Positions 50,001 through 61,400 of a DNA stretch of 64,000 bases are shown here, piece by piece; the first letter of the stretch is position 1; every line of letters begins with the position of its first letter. This DNA is from Streptomyces sp. Je 1-369 (lineage in GTDB: Bacteria > Actinomycetota > Actinomycetes > Streptomycetales > Streptomycetaceae). The position numbers and the translations under genes are program-made. Location: positions 7,800,515-7,864,514 of the forward strand of contig NZ_CP101750.1 of NCBI RefSeq assembly GCF_026810505.1. The letters run 5' to 3'. The notes below the pieces were generated by a model, which was given only the letters and a program-made list of their open reading frames with translations, made no database searches and was not told where the DNA came from.

Positions 50001-53000
50001 GGCATCCACCCCGCCCTCCTCGATGCCACCCTCCACCCGGCCCTGCTGCTCGACTGGTCGGACGGGCAGCCGCAGGGCGACGGCAAGGTCTGGCTGCCCT
50101 TCACCTGGAACCAGGTGTCCCTGTGGGCCGCGGGGGCCGGCACTGTACGTGTGCGGCTGTCGCCCGGCGAGCACGGCGAGCACGATGAGGCCGAGCGGGA
50201 CGTACAGGTCATGGTCACCGACACCACCGGGGCGAACGTCCTGAGCGTGGGATCGGTGAAGATGCGGCCCGCCGATCTCAAGCAGTTGCAGTCCGCGCAG
50301 ACGCAGGACGACGGCCTGTTCACGGTCGACTGGACGCCGCTTCCGGCTCCGCGGGCAGAGATGCCCGACAGTGGTGGTTGGGTTGCGCTCTCGGGCGAGG
50401 GCGGCGGCCTGGCCGGTGTGGTGTCGGTGGTGGGTGACGTGGCGCCGTGGGCGGTACTGGCGCCTGTTGATGCCTCCGGTGGTGGTGATGGGTTGAGGGT
50501 TGCCGAGGGTGTGTTGTCGTTGGTGCAGGAGTTCCTGGCCGTGCCCGAGTTGGAAGAGTCTCGGCTCCTCGTCGTCACCCGCTCTGCTGTCGACACGAGT
50601 GGTGACGGCGATGTGGACGCGTCCGCGGCTGCGGTGTGGGGGCTTGTGCGCAGTGCGCAGTCGGAGAACCCGGGCCGTTTCGTCCTGCTCGACATCGATG
50701 ACGACTTGCGTGCGGACGACCCCGGCGTGGTGCTGCCGCAGTCTCTGCTGCGCCAAGCCGTCGAAGACCTCGACGAGCCCCAACTCGCCCTCCGTGAGGG
50801 AACACTCCTGATCCCGCGACTCGTTCGCTCAAGCGGGGGCGACAGTATCGCCCTGCCCCATGACCGCGCCTGGCGCCTGGACAAGGGGAGCGCCGAGACG
50901 CTGGAAAGCGTGGCGCCGGTCGCGTACCCCGAGGTGCTGGAGCCGCTGGGCCCGGGTCAGGTGCGCCTCGGCGTCCACGCCGCGGGCATCAACTTCCGCG
51001 ACGTCCTGGTCAGCCTCGGCATGGTGCCGGGACAGATCGGCCTGGGCGGCGAGGGCGCCGGTGTCGTGACGGAGGTCGGCCCCGACGTGACGCATCTGTC
51101 GGTGGGCGATCGCGTGATGGGCGTACTCCACGGTTCCTTCGGTCCGACGGCTGTCGCGGACACGCGGATGGTCGCGCCGGTCCCGAGGGGCTGGGACATG
51201 CGGCAGGCAGCCGGGATGCCGGTCGCGTATCTGACGGCTTGGTACGGCCTGGTCGAGCTGGCCGGTCTGAAGGCGGGCGAGCGCGTGCTGATCCATGCCG
51301 CCACGGGTGGCGTGGGGATGGCGGCGGTGCAGATCGCCCGGCACCTCGGTGCTGAGGTGTTCGCCACCGCCAGTCCGGCGAAACACGCCGTCCTGGAGGA
51401 GATGGGGATCGACGCCGCCCACCGCGCGTCCTCCCGGGACCTCGCCTTCGAGGACACGTTCCGGCAGGCCACCGACGGCCGAGGCATGGACGTCGTACTC
51501 AACAGCCTCACCGGCGAGTTCATCGACGCCTCCCTGCGGTTGCTGGGGGAGGGCGGCGGCCGCTTCCTGGAGATGGGCAAGACCGACCTGCGGGTGCCGG
51601 AGGAGGTGGGCGGCGAGTACCCGGGCGTCACGTACACCGTCTACGACCTCGTCACCGACGCCGGGCCGGGCCTCATCGAAGCCATGATGCGAGACCTCGG
51701 CGAGAGGTTCACGTCAGGGGCCCTGGCCCCTCTGCCCATACGTTCCTGGCCCTTGGACAGGGCACGTGAGGCGTTCCGGTTCATGAGTCAGGCGAAGCAC
51801 ACGGGCAAGCTGGTGCTGGAGATCCCGCCTGCTCTCGACCCCGAGGGCACGGTGCTGATCACCGGTGGCACCGGCGCGTTGGGGCAGGTCGTGGCGGAGC
51901 ACCTGGTGCGGGAGTGGGGCGTACGGCATCTGCTGCTGGCGAGCCGACGGGGTCCCGATGCGCCGGGGGCTCACGAACTGGTCGCTCAACTTACTGAGTT
52001 GGGTGCTGAAGTGACCCTCGCTGCGGCTGACGTGGGTGATCCGGTGTCGGTGGCGGAGCTCGTCGGCAAGACGGACCCCTCACATCCGCTGACAGGCGTC
52101 GTTCACGCCGCGGGTGTGCTGGAGGACGCGGTGGTGACCGCGCAGACGAGGGACGGGCTGGGGCGTGTGTGGGCGGCCAAGGCCACCGCGGCGGTGAATC
52201 TGCACGAGGCGACCCGTGACCTGCGCCTTGGTCTGTTCGTCGTGTTCTCCTCCGCGGCGGCGACACTCGGCAGTCCGGGACAGGCCAACTACGCGGCGGC
52301 GAACGCGTACTGCGACGCGCTGATGCAGCACCGCAGGGCCCATGGCCAGGCAGGACTCTCGGTCGGATGGGGCCTCTGGGAGGCCTCGCACGACAAGAGC
52401 GGCAACGAGACGCGCGGCGAGACCGCCGGAAGGACGGGTGAGACGGCCGGAAGGGCCGGTGAGACGGCCGCAAGGATCGGTGAGACGGCCGCAAGGATCG
52501 GAGAGACCGGCGAGACCGACGGTATGACCGGCGGGATGCCCAGCGAAATGGTCGCCGGAATGACCGGCGCCCTCAGCGACGTCGACGTCGCCCGCATGGC
52601 CCGCATCGGCGTCAAGGCAATGACCACCGCCCACGGCCTCGCCCTCCTCGACGCCGCCCACCGCCACGGCCGCCCCCACCTGGTGGCCGCCGACCTCAAC
52701 CCCCGCGCACTCGCCGGCAAACCCGCCGCCGCCCTCCCCCCGCTCCTCCGCGCCTTCGCGGGCGGCCGGGGATCCGCGCGGCCGACCGCCACCACCGCGG
52801 CCCGGCAGAACATCGACTGGGCGGGCAAACTGTCCGCGCTCACCACGGAAGAACAGCACCGCACCCTGCTCGACCTGGTGCGGACACACGCCGCGGCCGT
52901 CCTCGGACACGCCGGGACCGACGCCGTCCGCGCCGACGCCCCCTTCCAGGACCTCGGCTTCGACTCCCTCACCGCGGTCGAACTGCGCAACCGGCTGTCC

Positions 53001-53348
53001 GCCGCCACCGGCCTGCGCCTGCCCGCCACGTTCATCTTCCGGCACCCCACCCCGTCGGCCATCGCCGAAGAGCTGCGCACACAGCTGTGCCCGGCGGGCG
53101 CCGACCCGTCGGCGCCGCTCTTCGGCGAGCTGGACAAGCTGGAGACCGTGATCGTCGGGCACGCGCACGACGAGGACACGCGCGGCCGCCTCGTGACGCG
53201 CCTGCAGAGCCTGCTGTGGCGCCTGGACGACACCGCGAGCGCGGCGGGCGACACCGGCGGGGACGCTGCCGAAAGCGACGACCACGACCTCGAATCCGCG
53301 TCGGACGACGAGCTCTTCGAGCTGATCGACCGAGAACTGCCCTCTTGA
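41010..53348 (+). CDS. monAV: modular type I PKS subunit 5: modules 7 and 8
   Basis: A 4112-residue bimodular PKS. Docking coil [11 protein letters not shown], then module 7 KS (Cys204), AT (Ser662), DH (His969, Asp1157), KR (Ser1652, Tyr1665), ACP (Ser1832); module 8 KS (Cys2063), AT (Ser2523), DH (His2832, Asp3005), ER (about 3275-3610), KR (Ser3748, Tyr3761), ACP (Ser3986); C-terminal docking helix ending [10 protein letters not shown]. It starts 49 nt after subunit 4. Module 7 has many linker microsatellites: SESESE/AGAGAG (nt 44127-44190), a SASSASS stretch (44950-44990), ETSETS (45330-45365) and ATATAT (45465-45510). Module 8 has a 21-nt tandem repeat in the KR. The order alkene module then saturating module matches MonAV. 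Confidence 0.93.
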   Translation: MASEEELVDYLKRVAAELHDTRQRLREVEDRRQEPVAVVGMACRFPGGIETPEGLWDLVAAGDDAIEPFPTDRGWDLEGIYHPDPDHPGTCYVREGGFLTAADRFDSDFFGFSPREALASSPQLRLLLETSWEALERAGIDPASLKGSPTGVYVGAATTGNQTQGDAGGRATEGYAGTAPSVLSGRVSFTLGLEGPAVTVETACSSSLVAMHLAANALRQGECDLALAGGVTVMSTPEVFTGFSRQRGLAPNGRCKPFAAAADGTGWGEGAGLILLERLSDARRNGHNVLAVIRGSAINQDGASNGFTAPNGPSQRRVIRQALAGANLSTSEIDVVEAHGTGTKLGDPIEAEALIATYGKEREDDRPLWLGSVKSNIGHTQAAAGVAGVIKMVMALRRELLPATLNVDEPTPHVQWDGGGVRLLTEPVPWSRGDRPRRAGVSSFGISGTNAHVILEEAPAESAEAAEDSEAVRPPETAPGAVVPWVVSGRSEEALREQARRLGEFVAGDVEAAPPGEVGRSLAIARSVFEHRAVVVGRDRDELVAGVAALAAGEVSADVVSGVASGDVGPGPVLVFPGQGSQWVGMGAQLLDESSVFAARIAECEQALSAYVDWSLSEVLRGDGSELCRVEVVQPVLWAVMVSLAAVWADQGIVPAAVIGHSQGEMAAACVAGALSLEDAARIVAVRSDALRQLQGHGDMASLGTSAEQAAELIGDLPDVSIAAVNGPSSTVISGPPEHVAAVVAEAEAAGLRARVIDVGYASHNPQIDALHDLLTERLADIRPVSTDVAFYSTVTAERLADAAALDTDYWVTNLRQQVRFADTVEALLADGYRLFIEASAHPVLGLGMEETIERADVSATVVPTLRRDHGDVAQLTRAAAQAFVAGAEVDWRRWFPAGPTPRTVDLPTYAFQRRRYWLPVDGVGDVRSAGLRRLEHALLPAALGLADGALVLTGRLSATGGADWLADHAVAGTTLVPGAALVEWALQAADEAGCPTLEELTLQAPLVLPGTGGLQVQVVVGAADEQGGRREVRVFSRTESESESESAGAGAGAGAGAFDGGSGRDGDWLCHATGVLSPDPGDVHDGLSGQWPPTDAEPVQIGDLYERAASAGYEYGPSFQGLRAVWRQGDDLLAEVQLPEQAGSTDGFGIHPVLLDAALHPALLLAGDTSSDANRTPDLPFAWNGVSLWATGAATVRVRLTPYGGGDGDGDEGEGGGSLRVTVADATGEPVLSVDSLALRPADPEVLRSAGRVGGVIPNLFTVEWNVLPLVPSAPSAAVAGESGDGWVVLGQEAPAWAHPDTPQYADLPALLASLASSASSASSEEGTQAPATVLVEAAVSASASGTVDAQGRAAAEHVLSLLREWLAEPRLAETRLVLVTHGAVPVSVPASIPTADAEDDRNPDPGAIDVPAAALWGLIRAAQAEHPDRFVLLDTLATSETSETSETADTMGADAAVVAAALATGEPQLAVRGEVALAPRLARATATATATATATATGDDSASDAPKTPPLTPHGTVLIAGGTGMMGGLVAEHLVSAWSVRHLLLVGRQGPDAPGARELADRLTALGAAVHIVAADLTDARATADLVASVDPAHPLTGVIHAAGVLDDAVVTAQTTEQLARVWAAKASVAANLDAATADLPLGLFLMFSSAAGVLGNAGQVGYAAANAFVDALVARRRAAGLPGLSIAWGLWARGSAMTRHLDDADLARLRASGVKPLLDEQGLALLDAARAAATRTSLLVAAGIDVRELSTDDVPAILRNLTGRARRKAAADSAVDKGALERRLAGLDDTERRAAVTDVVRECVAAVLGHRSLSDVRTEANFKDLGFDSLTAVQLRNRLSAASGLRLPATLAFDHPTPQALAAYLCTRLGGVTAAPAAPVALPAATTDDPVVIVAMACKYPGGVASPEGLWDLVAAGVDTVGEFPTGRGWDLERLFHPDPDHPGTSYADEGAFLPDAGDFDAAFFGINPREALAMDPQQRLLLEASWEVFERAGIDPTTLKGSLTGTYVGVMYHDYAAGLAQDAQLEGYSMLAGSGSVVSGRVSYTLGLEGPAVTVDTACSSSLVSIHLAAQALRQGECSLALAGGVTVMATPEVFTGFSRQRGLAPDGRCKPFAAAADGTGWGEGVGVLLLERLSDARRNGHRVLSVVRGSAVNQDGASNGLTAPNGPSQERVIRQALASGRLVAADVDVVEGHGTGTTLGDPIEAQALLATYGQGRSVDRPVWLGSVKSNIGHTQAAAGVAGVIKMVMAMRHGVVPASLHVDEPTPHVDWGSGAVRLAGEAVPWPDADRGVRRAGVSSFGASGTNAHVIVEYVPEPEPGPADVVPSPGAGGVDGGALVPWLVSARSPRALRDQARRLREAVTDDAAAAVRDVGWSLLRSRSSFEQRAVVIGSERPELLAGLDALSAGEAHPTLTRTPEGTLAPSGNTVWLFSGQGSQVVGMGAGLYERFPVFAAAFDEVCGLLDVELGGSVREVVFGGPRERLDHTVWAQAGLFALQVGLARLWVSVGVRPDVVVGHSVGEIAAAYVAGVFSLADACRVVGARARLMGALPEGGAMCAVQATREELAADLEGSGVSVAAVNTPDSTVISGPVGEVERVAALWRERGRKTKALSVSHAFHSVLMEPMLAEFTEAIRGVEFAAPKIPLLSNVSGTEAGAEITAPEYWAKHVRQAVLFQPAIAEVASRAGVFVELGPAPVLVTAAQHTLDDLVDPQAPEPVLVSSLAGERPDEQAFMAAMARLHTAGVAVDWAAFFPADPAPRTVELPTYAFQRERFWLAGRSGSGDAAGLGLVAAGHPLLGAAVEFADRGGCLLTGRLSRSGVSWLADHEVGGAVLVPGAALVEWALRAGDEVGCATLDELMLQAPVVVPETAGLRVQVVVDEAGEDGRRGIHVYSRPDVDASTVLDGDDSWVCHATGLLAPEPESVTVEGSAAGMWPGVGAVPVDLAGFYERVADAGYAYGPAFRGLQAVWRDGQDLLAEVALPEAAGTHDGYGIHPALLDATLHPALLLDWSDGQPQGDGKVWLPFTWNQVSLWAAGAGTVRVRLSPGEHGEHDEAERDVQVMVTDTTGANVLSVGSVKMRPADLKQLQSAQTQDDGLFTVDWTPLPAPRAEMPDSGGWVALSGEGGGLAGVVSVVGDVAPWAVLAPVDASGGGDGLRVAEGVLSLVQEFLAVPELEESRLLVVTRSAVDTSGDGDVDASAAAVWGLVRSAQSENPGRFVLLDIDDDLRADDPGVVLPQSLLRQAVEDLDEPQLALREGTLLIPRLVRSSGGDSIALPHDRAWRLDKGSAETLESVAPVAYPEVLEPLGPGQVRLGVHAAGINFRDVLVSLGMVPGQIGLGGEGAGVVTEVGPDVTHLSVGDRVMGVLHGSFGPTAVADTRMVAPVPRGWDMRQAAGMPVAYLTAWYGLVELAGLKAGERVLIHAATGGVGMAAVQIARHLGAEVFATASPAKHAVLEEMGIDAAHRASSRDLAFEDTFRQATDGRGMDVVLNSLTGEFIDASLRLLGEGGGRFLEMGKTDLRVPEEVGGEYPGVTYTVYDLVTDAGPGLIEAMMRDLGERFTSGALAPLPIRSWPLDRAREAFRFMSQAKHTGKLVLEIPPALDPEGTVLITGGTGALGQVVAEHLVREWGVRHLLLASRRGPDAPGAHELVAQLTELGAEVTLAAADVGDPVSVAELVGKTDPSHPLTGVVHAAGVLEDAVVTAQTRDGLGRVWAAKATAAVNLHEATRDLRLGLFVVFSSAAATLGSPGQANYAAANAYCDALMQHRRAHGQAGLSVGWGLWEASHDKSGNETRGETAGRTGETAGRAGETAARIGETAARIGETGETDGMTGGMPSEMVAGMTGALSDVDVARMARIGVKAMTTAHGLALLDAAHRHGRPHLVAADLNPRALAGKPAAALPPLLRAFAGGRGSARPTATTAARQNIDWAGKLSALTTEEQHRTLLDLVRTHAAAVLGHAGTDAVRADAPFQDLGFDSLTAVELRNRLSAATGLRLPATFIFRHPTPSAIAEELRTQLCPAGADPSAPLFGELDKLETVIVGHAHDEDTRGRLVTRLQSLLWRLDDTASAAGDTGGDAAESDDHDLESASDDELFELIDRELPS
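41109..46625 (+). other. extension module 7: KS-AT(methylmalonyl)-DH-KR-ACP, unusual KS
   Basis: AT GHSQGE (Ser662) with YASH from 761, so methylmalonyl-Co[13 protein letters not shown] (His969). KR GGTGMMG, LDD, Ser1652, Tyr1665. No ER. Predicted product is an alpha-methyl alkene, monensin C12=C13. The KS deviates from its eight sisters at two conserved places: the region normally [10 protein letters not shown] reads [10 protein letters not shown], and the active-site lead-in is VETACSSS rather than V/I/LDTAC. Cys204 and both His motifs (HGTGT, IGHT) are intact, so activity is still expected. Confidence 0.88.
46680..53080 (+). other. extension module 8: KS-AT(malonyl)-DH-ER-KR-ACP
   Basis: [10 protein letters not shown] (Cys2063). 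AT GHSVGE (Ser2523) with HAFH from 2621, so malonyl-Co[13 protein letters not shown] (His2832) and DATLH (Asp3005). [12 protein letters not shown] with Val3339 in LGMVP. KR GGTGALG, LED loop, Ser3748, Tyr3761. Predicted product is a saturated unbranched unit, monensin C9-C10 with C11 as CH2. Much of its DNA is a near copy of module 6. Confidence 0.9.
52416..52499 (+). repeat. four 21-nt tandem repeats inside KR8
   Basis: Four direct 21-nt units starting at 52416, 52437, 52458 and 52479 encode [21 protein letters not shown] and GETAARI, followed by a partial unit. Units 3 and 4 are identical. They lie just after the WGLWE motif of KR8, at the site where KR6 has a different Gly/Thr/Met-rich insertion. 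Most sister KRs have only a few residues there (for instance WGLWQTASGMTG). Confidence 0.85.
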
Positions 53349-53356
53349 CCAGGAGT

Positions 53357-53360
53357 GGAG
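53357..53360 (+). promoter_or_regulatory. ribosome-binding site fixing the start of subunit 6
   Basis: GGAG lies 5 nt before ATG 53366, with another AGGAG at 53351-53355. The same frame stays open upstream to 53087 but overlaps the 3' end of subunit 5 and encodes an Arg-rich non-PKS peptide, so 53366 is the true start. The resulting N-terminus ([20 protein letters not shown]) aligns with the other docking coils. Confidence 0.85.
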
Positions 53361-53365
53361 AAGAC

Positions 53366-56300
53366 ATGCCGGGTGGGAAAGACATGCCGGGTACGGAGGA
53401 CAAGCTTCGCCACTACCTGAAGCGCGTGACGGCGGATCTCGGGCAGACCCGGCAGCGCCTGCGCGACGCAGAGGAGCGGCAGCGGGAACCGATCGCCATC
53501 GTCGCGATGGCCTGCCGGTACCCGGGCGGCGTGGCCTCGCCGGAACAGCTCTGGGACCTGGTGTCCTCGCAGGGCGACGCCATCGAGGAGTTCCCCACCG
53601 ACCGCGGCTGGGACCTGGGCGGCCTCTACCACCCGGACCCGGACCACCCCGGCACCACCTACGTACGCGAAGCCGGGTTCCTCCGGGACGCCGCCCGCTT
53701 CGACGCCGACTTCTTCGGAGTCAACCCGCGTGAGGCGCTCGCCGCCGACCCGCAGCAGCGCGTACTCCTCGAAGTGGCGTGGGAGCTGTTCGAACGGGCG
53801 GGCATCGACCCCGGCACACTCAGGGACACGCTCACCGGCGTGTACGCGGGGGTCTCCAGCCAGGACCACATGTCGGGGGAGCAGGTACCGCCGGAGGTCG
53901 AGGGATACGCGACCACAGGCACCCTGGCCAGCGTCATCTCCGGCCGCATCGCGTACACCTTCGGCCTCGAGGGCCCGGCGGTGACGCTCGACACGGCGTG
54001 CTCGGCATCGCTGGTGGCGATCCACCTGGCCTGCCAGGCGCTGCGCCAAGGAGACTGCGGCATGGCCCTCGCGGGCGGCGTCACCGTCCTGTCCACGCCC
54101 ACGGCCTTCGTGGAGTTCTCACGCCAGCGGGGCCTGGCCCCGGACGGCCGCTGCAAGCCGTTCGCGGAAGCCGCCGACGGCACGGGGTTCTCCGAGGGCG
54201 TCGGCCTGATCCTCCTGGAACGCCTCTCCGACGCCCGCCGCAACGGACACCAGGTACTCGGCGTCGTACGCGGATCCGCCGTCAACCAGGACGGCGCCAG
54301 CAACGGCCTCACCGCCCCCAACGACGTCGCCCAGGAACGGGTGATCCGCCAGGCCCTCAGCAACGCCCGCGTCACCGCCGACGCCGTCGACGCCGTGGAG
54401 GCGCACGGCACCGGCACCACGCTCGGCGACCCCATCGAGGGCAACGCGCTCCTCGCGACGTACGGGAAGGACCGGCCGGCGGACCGGCCGCTGTGGCTCG
54501 GCTCGGTGAAGTCGAACATCGGCCACACGCAGGCCGCCGCGGGCGTCGCGGGCGTCATCAAAATGGTCATGTCGATGCGCCACGGAGAGCTGCCCGCCTC
54601 CCTCCACATCGACCGCCCCACGGCCCACGTGGACTGGGAGGGCGGGGGAGTGCAGCTCCTCACCGCCCCCGTCCCGTGGCCCCGTACCGACCGCCCCCGC
54701 CGGGCGGGTGTCTCCTCCTTCGGCATCAGCGGCACCAACGCCCACCTGATCGTGGAACAAGCTCCCGCACCGTCCGCCGCCGAAGGTTCCGAGCCGCCCC
54801 GACAGGACCTCGTGGTGCCGTGGGTGGTCTCGGCACGCAGCCGGGAAGCGCTACGGGCGCAGGCCCGCGCACTCGCCGAGCGAGCCCACGAAGACGACCG
54901 GTCGGATACCGCCGTCGACGTCGGCTGGACCCTCCTGAAGGCGCGTGCGCTGCACGAGCGGCGGGCCGTGGTGGTGGGCGCGGACTGCTCCGAGCTGGTG
55001 GCGGGACTTGCGGCGCTGGCGGCGGAGGAGCCGTACCCGGCACTGGTGGGACCGCCTCCGGCGCCGGTCGGTGGGGGCAGGGACACGGTCTGGTTGTTCA
55101 GTGGTCAGGGCAGTCAGGTGGTGGGGATGGGGGCCGGGTTGTATGAGCGGTTCCCTATGTTCGCGGAGGCCTTTGACGAGGTGTGCGGGCTGCTGGATGT
55201 GGAGTTGGGTGGTTCGGTTCGGGAGGTGGTGTTCGGGGGGCCGCGGGAGCGGTTGGATCACACGGTGTGGGCGCAGGCGGGGTTGTTCGCGCTGCAGGTG
55301 GGTTTGGCGAGGTTGTGGGTGTCGGTGGGGGTGCGGCCGGATGTGGTGGTCGGGCACTCGGTCGGTGAGATCGCGGCGGCGCATGTTGCGGGGGTCTTCA
55401 GTTTGGCGGATGCGTGCCGGGTGGTGGGTGCGCGGGCGCGGTTGATGGGTGCGTTGCCCGAGGGCGGTGCGATGTGTGCGGTGCAGGCCACGCGGGAGGA
55501 GCTGGCGGCGGACCTTGAGGGTTCCGGTGTGAGTGTCGCGGCGGTCAACACTCTTGACTCCACTGTTATTTCGGGCTCTAAGGGCGAGGTGGAGAGGGTT
55601 GCTGCGCTCTGGCGGGAGAGGGGGCGTAAGACCAAAGCGCTCTCGGTCAGCCATGCGTTCCACTCCGCCTTGATGGAGCCGATGCTGGCGGAGTTCACCG
55701 AGGCGATACGTGGGGTGGAGTTCGCGGCGCCGAAGATTCCGTTGCTGAGCAACGTCTCCGGTACGGAGGCGGGGGCTGAGATCACCGCTCCGGAGTACTG
55801 GGCCAAGCATGTGCGGCAGGCGGTCCTCTTCCAGCCCGCCATCGCCCAAGTCGCCGCCCGGGCAGGCGTGTTCGTGGAGCTGGGCCCCGCCCCCGTCCTG
55901 GCCACCGCCGCCCAGCACACCCTCGACGCCGTCGCCGACCCGCAAGGAGGGTTCGAGCCCGTCGTCACCGCCTCCCTGCACGCGGGCCTGCCGGACGACG
56001 TCGCCTTCGCGCAGGCCATGGCACGTCTCCACACGGCTGGGGTCGCCGTGGACTGGTCCGGCTGGTTCCCGGCCGACCCTCCGCCCCGCACCGTCGACCT
56101 GCCCACCTACCCCTTCCAAGGGCGGCGCTTCTGGCTGGCGGACGTCGCCGTGCCCACCGCCGCCTCCGTGGCGGACGGCGAAGAGGCCGGGTTCTGGGCG
56201 GCTGTCGAAGGCGAGGACGTCCAGGCCCTCTGCGACACCCTGCATCTGAAGGACGACACACACCGGACCGCACTGGAGACGGTGTTCCCGGCCCTCTCCG

Positions 56301-58432
56301 CGTGGCGGCGTGAGCGGCGTGACCGGTCGACCGTCGACGCTTGGCGGTACCGCGTCGACTGGCGGCGCGCAGACCTCCCGACGCCCGCGCCGGGGACCGG
56401 GGCCTGGCTGGTCGTGACCCCCGAAGGCGGGGCTGAGGCCTGGTCGCGTGCGTGCGTACGGACGCTGGAGGAGGCTGGTGCGCCGGTACGTCTCGTCGAG
56501 GTCGGGCCGGGCTGCGGCCGTGCCGAGCTCGCCGACCTGATCCGCTCGTGGCAGTCGACGTACGCGGACGACGACGCATCCCTCGGCGATGACACCCCCC
56601 TCGGCGCCGACACATACCCAGGCGACGGCACACCCCTCCGCGGGGTGCTCTCCTTGCTGGCGCTCGGCGACGGTACGGACGGCACCGCCCTGACCCTGCT
56701 CCACGGCCTCCTCGACGCCGGAGTCGAGGTGCCGCTCTGGTGTGCCACCCGGGGCGCGGTGTCGTGCGGCGACGCCGATCCGGTCGTCGCTCCGGAGCAA
56801 GCCACCGTCTGGGGCATCGGCCGCGTGGCAGCCCTGGAGCACCCCGAGCTGTGGGGCGGGCTCCTGGACCTGCCCGCCGACCCGGCCGCGCTCGACCCCG
56901 CCGCGCTGTACGCGGTGCTGTGCGGCGACAGCGGCGAGGACCAGGTGGCCCTGCGACGCGGTGGGGTCCTCGGCCGACGCCTGGTGCCCGACGCGCCGGC
57001 CGGCGGTGAGGCGGCCGCAACCTGGCGCCCGGAAGGTGCCGTCCTGGTCACGGGCGGCGTCGGCCCACTGACGGAACAGGTCGTACGGTGGCTCGCCGTG
57101 TCCGGCGCCGAACACGTCGTACTGCTGGACACGGCCCCTGACGACGGTCGCGACAGTCATCGGAACGGCCGAAGCGGCGAGCTCGCCGCCGAAGTCGACG
57201 CGCTGGGAGCCCGGTTCACCGCACTCTCCGTCCCGCACGGAAGCAACAGCCAGGACCAGAGCCGCGGCCGCGCACTCGCCGCCCTCACGGACGCCGCTCT
57301 CACGGACGTAGACATACGAACCGTCATCCACACCTCCCTGCCCGGCGAGCTCGCGCCCCTCGCCGAGGTCACGCCCGACGCGCTCGACGCGGCCACGGCC
57401 GCGGCCATGGAGCTGGGAGAACTGACGGCCGCTGTCGGATCCGGCGGCGGCTCGGTGGACACCGTGCTGTACTTCTCCTCCGTAGCCGCCACGCTCGGCA
57501 GCAGGGAACACGGCGCGTACGCCGCCGCCAACGCCTGTCTCGACGCGCTGGCACAGCAGCACGGCACCGAGGGCGAGGGGCCCCGAACCGTCTCCGTGGG
57601 ATGGGGCATCTGGGATCTGCCGGACGACGGGGACCTCGCGCGCGGCGCCGCCGGGCTGTCGCGGCGCCAGGGCCTGCCGCCCCTGGAACCCCAGTTGGCG
57701 CTGGGCGCGCTGCACTCCGTGCTCGACGCGGGCCGGGGGCACAGTCTGGTCGCCGACATCGAATGGGAGCGGTTCGCGCCGCTGTTCACCCTGGCCCGTC
57801 CGACCCGCCTGCTCGACGAGGTACCCGCGGCCCAGAAGATCCTCGACGCCGCCTCGGATACCGCCGAGAGCACCGAGAACGCCTCCGCGCTGCGACGCGA
57901 GCTGGCCGCGCTGCCCGTGCGGGAGCGGACCGGAAGGCTGCTCGACGTGGTCCGCGAGCAGGTCGCCGGCGTGCTGCGGTACGAGCCGGGGCAGGAGGTG
58001 GAGCCGGAGAAGGCCTTCAAGGACCTCGGCTTCGACTCCCTCGTCGTGGTGGAGCTGCGCAACCGGCTGCGCGCCGCCACGGGGCTGCGTCTGCCCGCCA
58101 CCCTGGTCTACGACTACCCGACGCCCCGCGCCCTGGCCGAACACCTCCTGGACAGGGTCCTGCCCGACGGCGGCGCGGGCGAGCTCCCCGTGGCCGGGCA
58201 TCTGGACGACCTGGAGGAGGCCCTCGGCGGACTCGCGGTGGACGACCCGCGCCGCAAGGGCCTGATCCGGCGCCTCCAGACACTGCTGTGGAAACAGCCG
58301 GACACCGCGGTGCCCCAACTCCCCGCTGCCAAGGGCGAGGACGAGGACGAACAGGGCTCGACGGATGACCTGACGACCGCGAGCGCCGACGACATGTTCG
58401 CGCTGATCGACCGCGAGTGGGGCACACAGTGA
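53366..58432 (+). CDS. monAVI: modular type I PKS subunit 6: module 9
   Basis: A 1688-residue single-module PKS. Docking coil [13 protein letters not shown] (Cys212), AT (Ser665), a KR with its structural half (about 910-1390), ACP (Ser1558) and a C-terminal docking helix ending [11 protein letters not shown]. It has no DH, no ER and no thioesterase, so the chain must pass to a further subunit not present here. The gap to subunit 5 is 17 nt, and the stop overlaps the following regulator gene (GTGA). The KR has lost its cofactor loop and its Lys. A monomodular ninth module with a non-functional KR is what MonAVI requires, because C9 of monensin stays at ketone level. Confidence 0.92.
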   Translation: MPGGKDMPGTEDKLRHYLKRVTADLGQTRQRLRDAEERQREPIAIVAMACRYPGGVASPEQLWDLVSSQGDAIEEFPTDRGWDLGGLYHPDPDHPGTTYVREAGFLRDAARFDADFFGVNPREALAADPQQRVLLEVAWELFERAGIDPGTLRDTLTGVYAGVSSQDHMSGEQVPPEVEGYATTGTLASVISGRIAYTFGLEGPAVTLDTACSASLVAIHLACQALRQGDCGMALAGGVTVLSTPTAFVEFSRQRGLAPDGRCKPFAEAADGTGFSEGVGLILLERLSDARRNGHQVLGVVRGSAVNQDGASNGLTAPNDVAQERVIRQALSNARVTADAVDAVEAHGTGTTLGDPIEGNALLATYGKDRPADRPLWLGSVKSNIGHTQAAAGVAGVIKMVMSMRHGELPASLHIDRPTAHVDWEGGGVQLLTAPVPWPRTDRPRRAGVSSFGISGTNAHLIVEQAPAPSAAEGSEPPRQDLVVPWVVSARSREALRAQARALAERAHEDDRSDTAVDVGWTLLKARALHERRAVVVGADCSELVAGLAALAAEEPYPALVGPPPAPVGGGRDTVWLFSGQGSQVVGMGAGLYERFPMFAEAFDEVCGLLDVELGGSVREVVFGGPRERLDHTVWAQAGLFALQVGLARLWVSVGVRPDVVVGHSVGEIAAAHVAGVFSLADACRVVGARARLMGALPEGGAMCAVQATREELAADLEGSGVSVAAVNTLDSTVISGSKGEVERVAALWRERGRKTKALSVSHAFHSALMEPMLAEFTEAIRGVEFAAPKIPLLSNVSGTEAGAEITAPEYWAKHVRQAVLFQPAIAQVAARAGVFVELGPAPVLATAAQHTLDAVADPQGGFEPVVTASLHAGLPDDVAFAQAMARLHTAGVAVDWSGWFPADPPPRTVDLPTYPFQGRRFWLADVAVPTAASVADGEEAGFWAAVEGEDVQALCDTLHLKDDTHRTALETVFPALSAWRRERRDRSTVDAWRYRVDWRRADLPTPAPGTGAWLVVTPEGGAEAWSRACVRTLEEAGAPVRLVEVGPGCGRAELADLIRSWQSTYADDDASLGDDTPLGADTYPGDGTPLRGVLSLLALGDGTDGTALTLLHGLLDAGVEVPLWCATRGAVSCGDADPVVAPEQATVWGIGRVAALEHPELWGGLLDLPADPAALDPAALYAVLCGDSGEDQVALRRGGVLGRRLVPDAPAGGEAAATWRPEGAVLVTGGVGPLTEQVVRWLAVSGAEHVVLLDTAPDDGRDSHRNGRSGELAAEVDALGARFTALSVPHGSNSQDQSRGRALAALTDAALTDVDIRTVIHTSLPGELAPLAEVTPDALDAATAAAMELGELTAAVGSGGGSVDTVLYFSSVAATLGSREHGAYAAANACLDALAQQHGTEGEGPRTVSVGWGIWDLPDDGDLARGAAGLSRRQGLPPLEPQLALGALHSVLDAGRGHSLVADIEWERFAPLFTLARPTRLLDEVPAAQKILDAASDTAESTENASALRRELAALPVRERTGRLLDVVREQVAGVLRYEPGQEVEPEKAFKDLGFDSLVVVELRNRLRAATGLRLPATLVYDYPTPRALAEHLLDRVLPDGGAGELPVAGHLDDLEEALGGLAVDDPRRKGLIRRLQTLLWKQPDTAVPQLPAAKGEDEDEQGSTDDLTTASADDMFALIDREWGTQ
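53488..58155 (+). other. extension module 9: KS-AT(malonyl)-KR(probably dead)-ACP
   Basis: [10 protein letters not shown] (Cys212). AT GHSVGE (Ser665) with HAFH from 763, so malonyl-CoA. The KR keeps Ser1372 and Tyr1385 with the following Asn. However, the Rossmann loop reads GGVGPLT (1230-1236) instead of GGTGxLG, the catalytic Lys in the WAAKA-type motif aligns with Thr1344, and the HAAGVLDD segment is replaced by [13 protein letters not shown] binding is therefore unlikely and a beta-ketone is predicted. In monensin this is C9, the spiroketal carbon. Confidence 0.85.
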
Positions 58433-61400
58433 CACGACGCGCCGCCGAGCACGGAGCGGTCGACCTGGTCGAACGGGACGAGGAACTGGCCGCCTTGCAG
58501 GGCGCGTACGAGGGCGACGCGGATACGCGCGGCAGCGTGGTGGTGATCGGCGGAGCGGTCGGCACCGGCAAGACCGCGCTGCTGCGGGCGTGGACGGAGC
58601 GGGTCGCGCCCGACGCGCTCGTGCTGACCGCCACCGCCTGCCGGGCCGAGCGCGATCTGCCCCTGGGAGTCCTGGAGCAACTGGTGCGCGGCTGCCCGGA
58701 ACTGCCCGCCGCGACAGCGGAACGCACGCTGGCGTGGTGCGACGAAGCCGCCACCGCACCCGCGCCACTGCCCCCGTCCCTGACCCCGCCCCCGTCCCTG
58801 ACCCTGGCTCCGTCCCCGTCCCCGTCCCCGTCCCCGTCCCCGCCCCTGCCCCTGCCCCTGGCTCCGTCCCCGTCCCCGTCCCCGACCTTGCCCCTGCCCC
58901 TGTCCCTGACCTCGCCCTTGCCCCTGCGCCTATCCCTGACCTCGCCCCTGCCCCTGCCCCTGACCTCCCCCCTGCCCCCCCCTGCCCCCGACCCGCCCCC
59001 CGCCCTCGCCCCCCCGCCCCCCCCCACTGCCCCCCCCCCCGCCCCCGGCCCCCCCTGACCCGCCCCCGACCCGTCCCCCCCCCCCCGACCCCGCTCCCCC
59101 CCGACCCGCCCCGCCCCTCCCCCCCCCCCGACCCCGCCCCCCCCCGACCCCGCCCGCCCCCGACCCCGTCCCTGCCCCCGGCCCCGACCCCGCCTTCCCC
59201 AGTCTCGCCCGCGCTGCGCGGGCTCTGCGAGGCGCTGCGCGGGCTGGGTGCCGAGCGGTCTGTCCTGATCGCCGTCGACGACGCGCACCACGCCGACGCG
59301 GCTTCACTCCAGTGCCTGCTGTACCTGATGCGCAGGCTGCGCTCGGCGCGGCTCCATGTGCTGTTCACCGAGTACGTCCATCAGAAAGCGGACAACGCCC
59401 TGCTCGGCAGCGAGTTCCCGCACGAGCCCACGCTGCGGAGGATCCGCCTTGAGCCGCTGTCGAAGGCCGGAGTGGAAGCCGTGCTCGCCCGGCACCTCGA
59501 CCAGGAGGCGGCCCAGGACCTCACGCCCGTCGTCCACGGCATGAGCGCGGGTCACCCGCTCCTCGTACGGGCACTGGCCGACGACCTCCGGTCGACGGGC
59601 CGCGCCGACGAGGCGTTCGGGCGGGCCGTGCTCGGCTTCCTCTACCGGCACGAGGCCCCGGTGACCGAAGTCGCCCGCGCCGTCGCCGTGTTGGGGGAAC
59701 AGGCCGCCCCGGCCCTGGTCGGCCGGCTCCTCGACGTGGACGCGGCCTCCGTGGACCGCGCCGTGCACCAGCTGACCCTCGCGGAGGTGCTGCACGAAGG
59801 GCGCCTGTGCCATCCGGCGTTCGGAGCGGCGGTCCTGGACGGAATGCCGACGGACGAGCGTCGCGCGCTGCACGGGCGCGTGGCCGCCCTCCTGCACGAG
59901 GAGGGCGCCCCGGCGGACACCGTGGCCGCCCACCTCGTCGCCGCCGACCCGTCGGACACGCCGTGGGCGGTGCCCGTGTTCGAGGAGGCGGCCCAACTCG
60001 CCCTGGACGGCGATCGGGTGGAGACGGGGGTGGACTACCTGCGGGCGGCACATGAGCGGTGCCGTGACGTCGTACGGCGTACCGCGGTCGTGGGCGCGCT
60101 CGCCGACGCGGAGTGGCGCCTGGACCCCGCGAAGGTCCTGCGCCACCTCCCCGACCGAACCACCCCGCCCACCGCAGCCACCAGGACCACCACCCCTGTA
60201 CCCCTCTCCCTCCCCACCCACCTCCTCTGGCACGGCCGGGTCGACGAAGGCCTGGACGCGATCAGTGCGCTCACCGGACCGAACCCGGCCGGCGCACCGC
60301 CCATGAACGCCGCGGACCTCGACACCCCGTGGCTCTGGGGCGCCTACCTCTACCCCGGACACGTCAAGGAACGCCTCGGCTCCGGCGTACTGTCCGCGCA
60401 ACGCGCGGCCCCGCCCGCCGTCACCCCCGAACTCCAGGGCGCGGGTACCTTGATGCACGACCTGCTGCACGGCGGCGAGAGCCACCCGACCCACCCGGCC
60501 GATCCGACCCACCCGGCCGATCGGGCCGATCCGGCCGACCTGACCCGCCCACCCGACGCGATCGACGCGGCCGAACGCACCCTCAACCGCTACCGCCTCG
60601 GCCCCCGCACCGTCGCCGTCCAGACCGCCGCCCTCGCCACGCTCACCTACCGCGACCGGCCGCATCGGGCAGCCGCCTGGTGCGACGGGCTCATCGCCCA
60701 GGCAGGCGAACGCAACAGCCCCACCTGGCAGGCATGGTTCACGGCGTGGCGTGCCCTCATCCACCTGCGCCAGGGCGACCCGGCCGCGGCACAACAGCGC
60801 GCCGACGCCGCGCTCGACATGCTCGGCCCCAAGGGGTGGGGCGCCGCGATCGGCCTTCCGCTCGCGGCCGCCGTACAGGCGAAGGCCGCCGTCGGAGACG
60901 TCGACGGCGCGGCGGCCCTCCTCGAACGCCCCGTGCCGCAGACAGTGTTCCAGGCCCGCACAGGACTGCACTATCTGGCGGCACGCGGCCGCTACCACCT
61001 GGCCACCGGCTGCCACTACGCCGCCCTGTGCGACTTCTACGCCTGCGGTACGCGGATGAGCAGCTGGGGCGTCGACCTGCCCGCACTGGAATCGTGGCGG
61101 CTCGGCGCCGCCGAAGCGTACCTGGCCCTCGGTGAGTCCCTCCTGGCCCGCCAACTCGTGGATGAACAAACCAAGTTGGCCGCGCCGACCGACGGGCGCA
61201 CCTGGGGCATGACGCTGCGGCTGCGGGCCGCCACCTCGCCCGCCCCGGACCGCACCGAGCTGCTCGACGAGGCCGTCACCGTGCTCAGGGGTGCCGGTGA
61301 TGTCTTCGAGCTGGCCCGGGCCGTGGCCGAGCAGAGTGAGGCGGTACGGGAAGGGGGCGAGCCGGAACGCGCCCGGCTGCTCGCCAGAAAGGCCCAGCTC

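Noticed and set aside
52416..52499. Regular direct repeats as a possible CRISPR array
   Set aside because: Units are contiguous with no spacers, are in frame and lie inside a KR domain.
53087..53365. Upstream extension of subunit 6 in the same frame
   Set aside because: It overlaps the ACP and docking region of subunit 5 and encodes an Arg-rich non-PKS peptide. ATG 53366 has a good ribosome site and restores the normal docking-coil N-terminus.
58000..58432. C-terminal thioesterase or release domain on subunit 6
   Set aside because: After ACP9 there is only the docking helix (FALIDREW); no GxSxG motif or hydrolase fold is present.
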